From assembly GCA_937868455.1 (NCBI GenBank), contig CALMMO010000359.1, positions 1-13,768 of the forward strand: 13,768 nt of DNA, given 5' to 3'. Source of the DNA: an uncultured Marmoricola sp. Its GTDB lineage: Bacteria > Actinomycetota > Actinomycetes > Propionibacteriales > Nocardioidaceae. Of the stretch, positions 1 to 7,129 are shown one piece after another; within the stretch, counting starts at the first letter, position 1, and each line of letters opens with the position of its first letter. A program made the position numbers and the translations under genes. The notes below the pieces were generated by a model. It made no database searches and was not told where the DNA came from. It was given only the letters and a program-made list of their open reading frames with translations.

Positions 1-1430
1 GGATCAATCAACATCGGGTGGGCCAGATCACCACGCTCATCGAGCATGCGCTTGAACCGGCGCGTGATGACTTCATGCATTGAAGCCACATCGTTTTGGC
101 CTTCGACACCTCGGATGACGAACCGGCGATACTCGCTCTTGCGGGCTAGACCGTCCTCAAAGACCACCATGGAGGCCACCACTTCGGTGCCCTGCAGGTT
201 CGAGACGTCGTAACACTCAATCCGCAACGGCGTTGTCGGAAGTTCTAGCGCTTCCCGGATCTCATCGAGCGCGATGTTGCGCGTGGTGAGGTCACTTGCT
301 CGCTTGGTCTTGTGCAACGCAAGCGACTGCTTCGCGTTGGCGGCCACGGTCTCTTGCAGCGTGCGCTTGTCGCCGCGCTTGGGAACCTTGATTGCGACCT
401 TGCTTCCCCGGGCCTCGCTGAGCAACTGGGACAGCACTGCAGAGTCGTCGGGAAGTGCCGGGACCAGAATCTCTCGCGGGATGGCCTGATTGTCCTCTCC
501 TGCGTACAACTGCAAGAGAAAGTCACCCACCAGCGCCGGGGTGTCACTGTCTTCGACCCGATCGGCAACCCAGCCGCGTTGCCCCTTGACCCGCCCACCT
601 CGCACATAGAACACCTGCACCGCGACCTCAAGGGGATCTTCAGCCAGGGCGAGCACGTCAGCATCGGTGCCATCGCCAAACACAATGGCTTGCTTTTCTA
701 GTGCCTTGTTCAGAGCGCCGAGATCGTCGCGCAGCCGAGCCGCCTTCTCGAAATCGAGCGCTTCCGACGCGGCGTACATCTGCTTTTGCAGGCGCTTGAC
801 GAAGGCGGAGGTGTTGCCGGCGACGAAATCGCAGAAGTCTTCAACAATCGCACGGTGTTCTGCTGCGCTCACCCGACCGACGCAGGGAGCACTGCACTTG
901 TCGATGTAGCCCAACAAACAGGGCCGATCGACTTGCGTGGCTCGCTTGAAGACTCCGTTGCTGCAGGAGCGCATCGGGAAGACCCGCAGCAACTGATCGA
1001 CTGTCTCGCGGATCGCCCATGCGTGGCTATAGGGCCCGAAGTACCTCGTGCCTTTGCGTTTGGCTCCCCTGCCCACGTGCACCGTGGGGAATTCATCGCC
1101 AACAGTGACAGCTAGCCACGGATAGGACTTGTCGTCGCGGTATTTGACATTGAATCGCGGGTCGAACTCCTTGATCCAGGAGTACTCCAGTTGCAGCGCC
1201 TCGACCTCCGTCGCCACCACAGTCCAGTCAACGGAGGCAGCCGTGGTCACCATCGTTGCGGTCCGCGGATGCAGTCCCCCGATGTCTTGGAAGTACGACG
1301 AAAGCCTGGACCGAAGGTTCTTAGCTTTACCGACGTAAATCACCCGGCGCTGCGCATCACGAAACCGGTAGACACCAGGATCGGTGGGAATCGACCCGGG
1401 TTTGGGTCGAAAACTCAGGTCCTGGGTCAC
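1..1430 (-). CDS. uvrC: UvrC, excinuclease ABC subunit C (partial, N-terminal 476 codons)
   Basis: UvrC makes the 3' and 5' incisions around a lesion after UvrA and UvrB have located it. The reading frame is open to the left edge, so the C-terminal end (rest of the RNase H-like nuclease and the helix-hairpin-helix DNA-binding region) is missing. Seen: a GIY-YIG nuclease domain (GVY at residues 19-21, YVGKAKNLR at 32-40, conserved Glu in TEVEAL near 77), a cysteine group C156, C171, C179, C183 spaced much like the Fe-S ligands reported for E. coli UvrC, a UvrB-interaction (UVR) motif at about 210-243, and the start of the RNase H-like domain with CYDVSN (D408). The GTG start at 1430 overlaps the TGA of the upstream Rieske gene (GTGA), so translation is probably coupled. 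UvrC proteins are usually a little over 600 residues; about three quarters is present. The family assignment is very secure. Confidence 0.97.
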   Translation of the reverse strand, partial: MTQDLSFRPKPGSIPTDPGVYRFRDAQRRVIYVGKAKNLRSRLSSYFQDIGGLHPRTATMVTTAASVDWTVVATEVEALQLEYSWIKEFDPRFNVKYRDDKSYPWLAVTVGDEFPTVHVGRGAKRKGTRYFGPYSHAWAIRETVDQLLRVFPMRSCSNGVFKRATQVDRPCLLGYIDKCSAPCVGRVSAAEHRAIVEDFCDFVAGNTSAFVKRLQKQMYAASEALDFEKAARLRDDLGALNKALEKQAIVFGDGTDADVLALAEDPLEVAVQVFYVRGGRVKGQRGWVADRVEDSDTPALVGDFLLQLYAGEDNQAIPREILVPALPDDSAVLSQLLSEARGSKVAIKVPKRGDKRTLQETVAANAKQSLALHKTKRASDLTTRNIALDEIREALELPTTPLRIECYDVSNLQGTEVVASMVVFEDGLARKSEYRRFVIRGVEGQNDVASMHEVITRRFKRMLDERGDLAHPMLID

Positions 1431-1846
1431 AGGGTCACAATAAGCGAATCCCCATCCACCTTCAGATCAACCTTGCCAAGCGCGCTGGTGGCGGGACCTT
1501 TGACCGCAGCACCGTCTGCGACTGAGAACTGGCTACCGTGCAGCGGACAGGTCATGACCCCATCAGCAATCTTGTTGATAGCAAATCCCTGGTGAGTGCA
1601 CAGCGCTGAAAATGCCAAGAAGGTGCCCTTGGTTGGCTGGGTCACGATCACCTTGGCATCGGTGTAAATCACGCCCCCACCAACCGGCACCTCTGAGGCG
1701 CTCCCGAGTGTGACTGACTTTGACGCCGGGGTCTTCCCCGAGTCCTGAGGCGTCTGGCTCGTGCCACAACCTGAGAGTGCGAGCACTGCACAACCAAGGG
1801 CGCCTTGGAAAACAATCCGTCTGGTAGGGATTTGTGGATGTGTCAT
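1427..1846 (-). CDS. Rieske [2Fe-2S] lipoprotein-like protein
   Basis: A 139-residue protein with a Rieske domain: C83-T-H85 and C100-P-L-H103 are the four cluster ligands, about 15 residues apart. The N-terminus has paired arginines (TRR at 8-10), a hydrophobic stretch and a lipobox LSGC with C27 as the acylation site, so it is probably exported by the Tat route with its cofactor and anchored to the outer face of the membrane as a lipoprotein. A flexible Ser/Thr/Gly/Pro linker (about 28-45) follows. It is much shorter than the QcrA subunit of the bc1 complex and has no oxygenase domain, so it is a stand-alone electron carrier of unknown partner. It lies directly upstream of uvrC with a 4-base GTGA overlap. 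The ATG start is preceded at 6 bases by TAGGGT, which suggests a leaderless transcript covering this gene and uvrC. The fold is sure; the role is not known. Confidence 0.93.
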   Translation of the reverse strand: MTHPQIPTRRIVFQGALGCAVLALSGCGTSQTPQDSGKTPASKSVTLGSASEVPVGGGVIYTDAKVIVTQPTKGTFLAFSALCTHQGFAINKIADGVMTCPLHGSQFSVADGAAVKGPATSALGKVDLKVDGDSLIVTL

Positions 1847-1852
1847 GCGCCG

Positions 1853-1858
1853 ACCCTA
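1853..1858 (-). promoter_or_regulatory. Candidate -10 hexamer of the Rieske-uvrC transcript
   Basis: On the minus strand TAGGGT stands 6 bases before the ATG of the Rieske gene, with no Shine-Dalgarno sequence between. This spacing places the transcription start at or next to the start codon, as in leaderless actinobacterial mRNAs. No clear -35 was found. Confidence 0.5.
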
Positions 1859-1897
1859 AACCTGGCGTCCAACCCGAGCTGGGCAGCCCTAGCCGGC

Positions 1898-1931
1898 TCA
1901 AGGGACCGCTGGGTGGGGAGCAGTCCCTTGA
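1898..1931 (-). terminator. Hairpin after the first secreted-protein gene
   Basis: Arms TCAAGGGAC and GTCCCTTGA are perfect complements and are extended by GCT/AGC across one unpaired position, leaving an 8-base loop. In minus-strand RNA the odd position becomes a U-G wobble, giving a 13-pair stem, while in plus-strand RNA it would be a C-A mismatch. This favours a function for minus-strand transcription. There is no U-tract, so termination would not be a textbook intrinsic one. It lies between the secreted-protein gene ending at 1968 and the Rieske gene. Confidence 0.55.
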
Positions 1932-1967
1932 AGCGACATGAACCGTGCTCGCACCGCGCTCCAGCAA

Positions 1968-2498
1968 CTAAGGCGCAGTGGATGCATCGCCCGTGCGAAG
2001 TGCCCATGAGCCCATGACGTAAGTCTTCGAACTGTTCGTTGAGGTGAGCATCAAGATCATGCGCGAGTTGCCAACTCCAGCCAGACCAGTGACAGGGTTA
2101 AGCACGCGGTATTCGCGGCCCCCTCCGCTGTAATCAGCATGGTGGACATAGATGCACAACCAGCCGGTTTGCGTCACTTGACCGACACCAGGACATTGGG
2201 TGGTGTACGGCGCGCCCTCATCGATCACCGACGTGCGGTGGTCCCGGATGGCATACTTCATCTTTCGCGGCAATTTGATGCTTTGAACGTCCCAGGCGGC
2301 AGCGCCGCCTCCGAGCGCAAACTCCCCACGCAAGACTCTGTTGGGGCCAAGCGCGCCCCTGGAGTTCGGGTGTGCCGAAGACAGAGACGCTGAGACGACT
2401 GGCCCGCCGATCAGCCCGACCGAAATGATCACTGATGCGACGATCACTCGAAAGTCGCGCAACGCGTTGCGAAAGCCGATGTTTGTGTGCTGCTCCAT
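1968..2498 (-). CDS. Small secreted protein, paralogue C of a three-gene tandem family
   Basis: Family not recognised. 176 residues. An N-terminal basic segment is followed by a hydrophobic core (about 18-34) and a plausible signal peptidase I site after VSA near residue 37, so the mature protein should be extracellular or periplasm-side. It aligns without gaps to paralogues A and B up to its last residue: shared blocks include RGEFALGGG / KGEFALGGG, QCPGVGQV, GVGNSRM and GSWA-RTGDASTA. C102 and C115 are conserved in all three and could form a disulphide. Sequence identity to A and B is about half, so this is the oldest copy. It lacks the Gly/Ser/Lys-rich tail of A and B. The ATG at 2498 is the only plausible start; the ribosome site is weak (GGAGAG lies about 18 bases away). 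Followed by a hairpin at 1898-1931. No function is inferred beyond secretion. Confidence 0.85.
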   Translation of the reverse strand: MEQHTNIGFRNALRDFRVIVASVIISVGLIGGPVVSASLSSAHPNSRGALGPNRVLRGEFALGGGAAAWDVQSIKLPRKMKYAIRDHRTSVIDEGAPYTTQCPGVGQVTQTGWLCIYVHHADYSGGGREYRVLNPVTGLAGVGNSRMILMLTSTNSSKTYVMGSWALRTGDASTAP

Positions 2499-2600
2499 AG
2501 CGCAGGCCCCGATTTCTCTCCTGGATGCCGCTATTCAACCCCAACTCAAGCGCAAACTACCTCCAGAATTCGTTCCTGAACACCGTTTGGGTCAAAAGAG

Positions 2601-2630
2601 GGTGGGGCCGAGTAGACGCTCGACCCCACC
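2601..2630 (-). terminator. Intrinsic terminator of secreted-protein gene A
   Basis: Two 12-base arms (2601-2612 and 2619-2630) flank a 6-base loop. On the minus strand the arms pair fully with one U-G wobble and are followed by CTCTTTTG; on the plus strand the same position is a C-A mismatch. The stop codon of gene A lies 15 bases before the hairpin. Confidence 0.8.
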
Positions 2631-2644
2631 TTGTGCGACGCCAG

Positions 2645-3211
2645 TTACTTGACCGACCCCGCCTTGCCTGATCCACCTGACTGGCGGGCAGTGGATGCAT
2701 CGCCAGTGCGCACAGCCCATGAACCGACGACGAAGGTGGCACTTCCGCCATTGCCCTTCAACAAGAACACCATGCGTGAATTGCCGACGCCGAAGCCGCC
2801 CGTCATTGGATTCACCAGCTGGAAATTGGGCGTGCCGCCGTTGTAGTTGGCGTAACGCACGTAGACACAGACAAAGCCTTGAGGGTTCACCTGGCCAACG
2901 CCGGGGCACTGGGCCGTGTAAGGGCCACCGGGGGCGATGTACTGGTAGCGGTCTCCGCTAATGCGGTACTTCATCGTCTTAGGCAACTTGATGTCGTCAA
3001 CGTCCCAAGCTGACGGGCCACCGCCAAGAGCGAATTCACCCTTCATCACCTTGTTGGCAGGCAGACCAGAGCGGTCAGCCTGGTGCGCGGCAGACAATGT
3101 AGCCGAAGCGACCGGAGCCCCAATCAGGCCCACCGAGATGATGACCGAGGCAGCAACGACGCGAATATCTCGCATCGCATTTCGAACTGAACCGAAAACT
3201 GACTTGCGCAT
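2645..3211 (-). CDS. Small secreted protein, paralogue A
   Basis: Family not recognised. 188 residues from the ATG at 3211, which has AGGAG seven bases upstream; an upstream ATG at 3262 in the same frame lacks this site and falls in a hairpin, so it is rejected. Signal peptide: basic n-region with RNAMRDIR, hydrophobic core about 18-34, cleavage likely after ASA near 37. The mature part holds the conserved blocks KGEFALGGG (57-65), QCPGVGQV (101-108), GVGNSRM (141-147) and GSWAVRTGDASTA, with Cys at 102 and 115 as a possible disulphide, then a short tail rich in Ser, Gly and Lys. It differs from paralogue B at only six residues (44, 71, 79, 83, 85, 87); residues 88-188 are identical, and so is the DNA. 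It arose with B by tandem duplication. Secretion is well supported; function is unknown. Confidence 0.88.
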   Translation of the reverse strand: MRKSVFGSVRNAMRDIRVVAASVIISVGLIGAPVASATLSAAHQADRSGLPANKVMKGEFALGGGPSAWDVDDIKLPKTMKYRISGDRYQYIAPGGPYTAQCPGVGQVNPQGFVCVYVRYANYNGGTPNFQLVNPMTGGFGVGNSRMVFLLKGNGGSATFVVGSWAVRTGDASTARQSGGSGKAGSVK

Positions 3212-3254
3212 GATCAAACTCCTAGAAGAGATCGCGGCATCCACTTCGAATGCC

Positions 3255-3271
3255 CACCTCACGCTGAGGTG
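3255..3271. promoter_or_regulatory. Perfect inverted repeat in the leader of gene A
   Basis: CACCTCA-CGC-TGAGGTG, a 7-base perfect inverted repeat about 45 bases before the start of gene A. The same element stands at 4057-4073 before gene B, and a related palindrome CACCTAGGTG lies at 3313-3322. It could be an operator or an RNA hairpin. Paralogue C has no such element. Confidence 0.4.
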
Positions 3272-3315
3272 CGATGTCAGCTAGGAGCCGGTCAGCAGCC
3301 GCCTGATACATCCAC

Positions 3316-3350
3316 CTAGGTGCGAACACGCAAGAGCTTGAGAAATTGCC
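3316..3350 (-). pseudogene. Relic of the 3' end of uvrA carried by the duplication
   Basis: About 29 of 35 bases match 4118-4152, the last codons and stop of uvrA. Read in the uvrA frame it still encodes QFLKLLRVRT and a stop, against [10 protein letters not shown] and a stop in uvrA. Similarity stops near 3350. It marks where the duplicated segment was cut, inside uvrA, and shows that the copy next to uvrA (gene B) occupies the ancestral position. Confidence 0.85.
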
Positions 3351-3402
3351 AGGCGAAAACTACGCCCAGAGCACATTCCTCAATAGCCTTCGGACAAGAC
3401 AA

Positions 3403-3430
3403 GTGGGGCCGAGCGATCGCTCGACCCCAC
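3403..3430 (-). terminator. Terminator hairpin of secreted-protein gene B
   Basis: Arms of 11 bases (3403-3413 and 3420-3430) around CGATCG. As at 2601-2630, the single non-Watson-Crick position is a U-G wobble only in minus-strand RNA. It is followed on that strand by TTGTCTTG, a weaker U-rich tail than in the other copy. The stop codon of gene B is 16 bases away. Confidence 0.7.
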
Positions 3431-3446
3431 CCATGTCCAACGTGGG

Positions 3447-4013
3447 CTACTTGACCGACCCCGCCTTGCCTGATCCACCTGACTGGCGGGCAGTGGATGC
3501 ATCGCCAGTGCGCACAGCCCATGAACCGACGACGAAGGTGGCACTTCCGCCATTGCCCTTCAACAAGAACACCATGCGTGAATTGCCGACGCCGAAGCCG
3601 CCCGTCATTGGATTCACCAGCTGGAAATTGGGCGTGCCGCCGTTGTAGTTGGCGTAACGCACGTAGACACAGACAAAGCCTTGAGGGTTCACCTGGCCAA
3701 CGCCGGGGCACTGGGCCGTGTAAGGGCCACCGGGGGCGATGTACTGGTAGCGGAACCCTGCGATGGGGTACTTCATCTTCTTGGGCAACTTGATGTCGTC
3801 AATGTCCCAAGCTGACGGGCCACCGCCAAGAGCGAATTCACCCTTCATTACCTTGTTGGCAGGCAGACCAGAGCGGTCAGCGGGGTGTGCGGCAGACAAG
3901 GTAGCCGAGGCGACCGGCGCCCCAATCAGGCCTACCGAGATGATGACCGAGGCAGCAACGACGCGAATGTCTCGCATCGCATTTCGAACTGAACCGAAAA
4001 CTGACTTGCGCAT
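3447..4013 (-). CDS. Small secreted protein, paralogue B
   Basis: Family not recognised. 188 residues from the ATG at 4013, preceded by AAGGAG with a 7-base gap; the in-frame ATG at 4064 is rejected because it has no such site and lies in the inverted repeat. Same architecture as paralogue A: signal peptide with core about 18-34 and likely cleavage after ASA near 37, conserved Cys 102 and 115, glycine-rich blocks, and a Ser/Gly/Lys tail. Differences from A are P44, I71, K79, P83, A85 and F87, with four of the six inside residues 79-87. It starts 104 bases after the stop of uvrA and is transcribed in the same direction, so read-through from uvrA is possible, although the leader carries its own palindromes. 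Probably the parent of copy A because it adjoins intact uvrA. Confidence 0.88.
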   Translation of the reverse strand: MRKSVFGSVRNAMRDIRVVAASVIISVGLIGAPVASATLSAAHPADRSGLPANKVMKGEFALGGGPSAWDIDDIKLPKKMKYPIAGFRYQYIAPGGPYTAQCPGVGQVNPQGFVCVYVRYANYNGGTPNFQLVNPMTGGFGVGNSRMVFLLKGNGGSATFVVGSWAVRTGDASTARQSGGSGKAGSVK

Positions 4014-4056
4014 GAGCAGACTCCTTGAAGAGATCGCGGCATCCACTTCGAATGCC

Positions 4057-4073
4057 CACCTCACGCTGAGGTG
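4057..4073. promoter_or_regulatory. Perfect inverted repeat in the leader of gene B
   Basis: CACCTCA-CGC-TGAGGTG, 44 bases before the start of gene B and 45 after the stop of uvrA. It could act as a weak terminator for uvrA (no U-tract seen), as an operator, or as a leader hairpin. Additional CACCT/AGGTG half-sites lie at 4102 and in CACCTAGGTG at 4115-4124, which contains the stop codon of uvrA. Confidence 0.4.
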
Positions 4074-4117
4074 CGATGTCAGCTAGGAGCCAGTCAGCAG
4101 CCACCTGATACATCCAC

Positions 4118-6964
4118 CTAGGTGCGAATAAGCAACGGCTTCAGAAATTGTCCGGTTGCGCTTTCGTCCGTTTGGGCGATCTGCTCGGGGGTGCCTTCTG
4201 CCACCACCATGCCGCCGCGGCTGCCACCCGAGGGGCCCATGTCGATGATCCAGTCAGCGGTCTTGACGACATCGAGGTTGTGTTCGATCACCAACACCGT
4301 GTTTCCCTGGTCAGCCAGGCGTCCGAGTACGACGAGCAACTTGCGAATGTCCTCAAAGTGCAAGCCGGTGGTCGGCTCATCAAGCACATAGACAGTGCGT
4401 CCAGTTGAGCGTTTCTGGAGTTCAGAGCTGAGCTTGACCCGCTGGGCTTCCCCACCAGAAAGCGTGGTCGCGGGTTGGCCCAATCGGACGTATCCCAATC
4501 CGACTTCCACCAGAGTTTGCATGTGTCGCGCGATGGCCGGGATAGCGGCAAAGAAGTCGACTGCCTCTTCGATAGGCATGTCGAGCACTTCAGCGATTGT
4601 CTTGCCTTTGTAGTGGACCTCGAGAGTCTCGCGGTTGTACCTCGCGCCGTGGCACACCTCGCACGGCACGTAGACGTCAGGGAGGAAGTTCATCTCGATC
4701 TTGATCGTGCCGTCACCAGAGCAGGCTTCGCAGCGCCCGCCTTTGACATTGAAGGAGAACCTGCCCTGCAAATAGCCACGCATCTTGGCCTCGGGAGTGG
4801 AGGCAAAGAGTTTGCGGATGTGGTCGAAGACGCCGGTGTAAGTGGCTGGGTTGCTGCGCGGGGTGCGACCGATCGGTGACTGGTCGACATGGATCACCTT
4901 GTCGACATGCTCGAGGCCGGTGATCTTCGTGTGGCGCCCAGGCACGGTGCGAGCGTTGTAAATCTCTTTGGCCAATGAGGTGTAGAGAATGTCGTTCACC
5001 AGCGTCGACTTCCCGCTGCCACTGACTCCAGTCACCGCGACAAACAGGCCCAGCGGGAACGACACATCAATGTTGCGCAGGTTGTTCTCTTTGGCGCCAT
5101 GCACGGTCAATGCTCGTGCGGGATCGCGCGGTCGACGTACGGCGGGCAACGGGATCTGACGACGACCCGAGAGGTATAGGCCAGTTTGAGAGTCGGGGTG
5201 CGCTAGCAATCCCTTCACCGGCCCGGCGTAGACCACCTCACCGCCGTGTTCGCCAGCGCCTGGACCAATGTCGACCACCCAGTCGGCCATGCGAATGGTG
5301 TCTTCGTCATGCTCGACCACGATCAGGGTGTTGCCCAGGTTCTTGAGCCGAACCAGGGTTTCAATCAAGCGCTGATTGTCACGCTGGTGCAGGCCGATAG
5401 AAGGCTCGTCGAGCACATAGAGCACGCCAACCAGACCGGCCCCGATTTGGGTGGCCAAGCGGATGCGTTGGGCTTCGCCGCCCGACAGCGACCCGCTGGG
5501 GCGGTTGAGCGAGAGGTAGTCCAAACCGACATCGAGAAGGAAGTTGAGCCGCTCCAAAATCTCCTTGAGCACACGCTCGGCAATCTGCTTCTCACGTGGG
5601 GTCAGCTCAAGGGTGCTCAGGAAGTCTGCGGTTTCGCTGATCGACATTGAGCACACTTCGGCAATGTTGCGACCGCCCATCGTGACCGAGCGCGACACAG
5701 CTTTGAGCCGCGAACCGTTGCAGGAAGGGCAAGGCACTTCACGCATGAAGCCCTCGAAGCGCTCGCGAGAGGTGTCAGACTCCGCTTCGCGGTGGCGACG
5801 CTCGATGTAGGGAATCACGCCTTCAAATTGCGTGTAGTAAGACCGCTCGCGGCCATAGCGGTTCTTGTGCCGCACATGCACCTTGGTGCCGACGCCGTGC
5901 ATCACCGCAAATTGATGCCGTGCATTGAGGTCGCGCCATGGGGTGTCGATGTCGAACCCAAGTTCGTGACCGAGCGCGTCCAGCAACCGGGTGAAGTATT
6001 CGCTGACTTGCGCACTGGTCCATGGCTGGATCGCACCTTCGCGCAAGGTGGCCTCGGGGTTGGCGATGACGAGTTCGGGATCCACCTCCATGCGAGTGCC
6101 CAGACCGTGACACTGCGGGCACGCGCCGAAAGGTGAGTTGAACGAAAAGCTGCGAGGTTCGAGTTCGTCGGTGTCGAGGGTGTGCTCGTTGGGGCACGCC
6201 ATCTTTTCGGAGAACTTCGCCTCACGCCCCGCCTCACCTTCGGGTACGTCGACGAAATCGAAGACGACGAGCCCACCAGCCAACGTCAGCGCAGTCTCGA
6301 CAGAGTCAGTGAGTCGTCGTTTGGACGATGCCTTCGCTGAAAGCCGATCGATGACGACCTCGATCGTGTGCTTCTTCTGCTTATCGAGCTTGGGCGGGTC
6401 ATCGAGCGTGTGAGTCTCCCCGTTGACGCGGACCCTGGAGTAGCCCTGCGTTTGCAGTTGCCGGAACAACTCCAGATATTCGCCCTTGCGCCCGCGGATG
6501 ACCGGAGCCAGCACTTGAAAGCGAGTGCTCTCGGGGTACTGCAAGATGCGGTCGACAATCTGCTGCGGGGTCTGGCGTTCGATGGGCGATCCACACTCGG
6601 GGCAGTGCGGTCGTCCGGCGCGTGCGTAGAGCAACCGCAGGTAGTCATAGACCTCGGTGATGGTGCCGACCGTCGAGCGAGGGTTCTTGCTCGTTGACTT
6701 CTGGTCGATGGACACCGCAGGAGAAAGGCCCTCGATGAAGTCCACATCTGGCTTGTCCATCTGCCCCAGGAACTGGCGTGCATAGGCCGAGAGCGACTCG
6801 ACGTACCGCCGCTGGCCCTCGGCGAAGATGGTGTCGAATGCCAGACTCGATTTGCCCGAACCTGACAACCCGGTGAACACGATGAGCGAGTCGCGCGGCA
6901 ACTCCAACGACACGTCTTTGAGGTTGTGTTCGCGTGCGCCGCGGATGATGAGTTTGTCAGCCAC
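4118..6964 (-). CDS. uvrA: UvrA, excinuclease ABC subunit A
   Basis: UvrA is the dimeric ABC-type ATPase that finds bulky DNA lesions and loads UvrB. 948 residues, the usual length. Two ATPase modules are complete: Walker [10 protein letters not shown] at 32-40 (K38) with signature LSGGE at 493-497 and LDEP at 518-521, and Walker [10 protein letters not shown] at 646-654 (K652) with LSGGE at 835-839 and LDEPTTG at 861-867. Zinc sites are seen as C257 with C282-PQ-C285, and as C745-EA-C748 with C768-EV-C771. The GTG start at 6964 gives the canonical [15 protein letters not shown] start; only a weak GAGAG ribosome site is present. A LexA box and a -10-like hexamer lie upstream, so SOS induction is expected. 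Divergent from the MBL hydrolase; followed by the secreted-protein cassette. Confidence 0.99.
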   Translation of the reverse strand: MADKLIIRGAREHNLKDVSLELPRDSLIVFTGLSGSGKSSLAFDTIFAEGQRRYVESLSAYARQFLGQMDKPDVDFIEGLSPAVSIDQKSTSKNPRSTVGTITEVYDYLRLLYARAGRPHCPECGSPIERQTPQQIVDRILQYPESTRFQVLAPVIRGRKGEYLELFRQLQTQGYSRVRVNGETHTLDDPPKLDKQKKHTIEVVIDRLSAKASSKRRLTDSVETALTLAGGLVVFDFVDVPEGEAGREAKFSEKMACPNEHTLDTDELEPRSFSFNSPFGACPQCHGLGTRMEVDPELVIANPEATLREGAIQPWTSAQVSEYFTRLLDALGHELGFDIDTPWRDLNARHQFAVMHGVGTKVHVRHKNRYGRERSYYTQFEGVIPYIERRHREAESDTSRERFEGFMREVPCPSCNGSRLKAVSRSVTMGGRNIAEVCSMSISETADFLSTLELTPREKQIAERVLKEILERLNFLLDVGLDYLSLNRPSGSLSGGEAQRIRLATQIGAGLVGVLYVLDEPSIGLHQRDNQRLIETLVRLKNLGNTLIVVEHDEDTIRMADWVVDIGPGAGEHGGEVVYAGPVKGLLAHPDSQTGLYLSGRRQIPLPAVRRPRDPARALTVHGAKENNLRNIDVSFPLGLFVAVTGVSGSGKSTLVNDILYTSLAKEIYNARTVPGRHTKITGLEHVDKVIHVDQSPIGRTPRSNPATYTGVFDHIRKLFASTPEAKMRGYLQGRFSFNVKGGRCEACSGDGTIKIEMNFLPDVYVPCEVCHGARYNRETLEVHYKGKTIAEVLDMPIEEAVDFFAAIPAIARHMQTLVEVGLGYVRLGQPATTLSGGEAQRVKLSSELQKRSTGRTVYVLDEPTTGLHFEDIRKLLVVLGRLADQGNTVLVIEHNLDVVKTADWIIDMGPSGGSRGGMVVAEGTPEQIAQTDESATGQFLKPLLIRT

Positions 6965-7026
6965 TGGTGTTCGACTCTCTAAGGCTCGTCTTCTGCAGGC
7001 ATCCAGCGCTTCGCTGGGCTCAGTGA

Positions 7027-7032
7027 AGCCTA
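7027..7032 (-). promoter_or_regulatory. Candidate -10 of the uvrA promoter
   Basis: TAGGCT on the minus strand, about 60 bases before the GTG of uvrA. The LexA box lies 10 bases further upstream, across the expected spacer and -35 region, so bound LexA would block RNA polymerase. No consensus -35 is visible. Confidence 0.4.
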
Positions 7033-7042
7033 AAGCATTGAA

Positions 7043-7058
7043 TCGAACATGCGTTCGT
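7043..7058. promoter_or_regulatory. LexA (SOS) box between uvrA and the MBL hydrolase
   Basis: TCGAACATGCGTTCGT matches the actinobacterial LexA consensus TCGAAC-N4-GTTCGA at 11 of 12 fixed positions; only the last base differs. uvrA is a standard LexA target. The box is about 70 bases before the divergent MBL gene, which may or may not be affected. Confidence 0.8.
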
Positions 7059-7116
7059 TACACGCCCAGGGCTACCAACCAAACTTACCCCGTGTCCTTT
7101 CCGGGCCTGTGCGCCG

Positions 7117-7122
7117 TACGAT
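7117..7122 (+). promoter_or_regulatory. Candidate -10 hexamer of the MBL hydrolase gene (leaderless)
   Basis: TACGAT ends 7 bases before the ATG at 7130. No Shine-Dalgarno sequence fits in between, so a leaderless mRNA is likely. No convincing -35. Confidence 0.5.
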
Positions 7123-7129
7123 CCCCACC

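Larger units (their letters stand above)
2645..3350 (-). repeat. Tandem duplication, copy 1 (period 802 bases)
   Basis: This block matches 3447-4152 at a constant offset of 802. It includes the whole of gene A, its leader with both palindromes, and about 35 bases copied from the 3' end of uvrA. Within it 2645-2951 is identical to the other copy, 2951-2977 is highly divergent, and 2978-3211 differs at about eleven positions. The terminator hairpin also has a counterpart, with a one-base shift in the spacing. Confidence 0.93.
3447..4152 (-). repeat. Tandem duplication, copy 2 (period 802 bases)
   Basis: Second copy of the block at 2645-3350. It contains gene B, its leader and the genuine 3' end of uvrA. 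Homology ends inside uvrA at about 4152. Confidence 0.93.

Noticed and set aside
245..685. Minus-strand 146-residue frame and plus-strand frames over uvrC
   Set aside because: They lie in other phases of a fully recognisable uvrC and have arginine-, serine- and cysteine-rich compositions typical of shadow frames in high-GC DNA.
2028..2038. CGAACTGTTCG, resembling a LexA box inside paralogue C
   Set aside because: The half-sites are separated by one base instead of four, and the sequence is within coding DNA, so it does not fit the LexA consensus.
2499..2600. Promoter for paralogue C using TTGACC near 2590-2600 (minus strand)
   Set aside because: No acceptable -10 was found at 16-18 bases, and the TTGACC overlaps the U-rich tail of the gene A terminator.
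3316..3711. 131-residue minus-strand frame opposite phase to paralogue B
   Set aside because: It is a shadow of the duplicated block (the same frame recurs at 2592-2909). Only its last residues are informative, as the uvrA relic, and are reported separately.
7049..7129. N-terminal extension of the MBL hydrolase from an ATG at 7049
   Set aside because: The ATG is inside the LexA box, the extra residues do not resemble the family, and a -10 hexamer sits just before the ATG at 7130.
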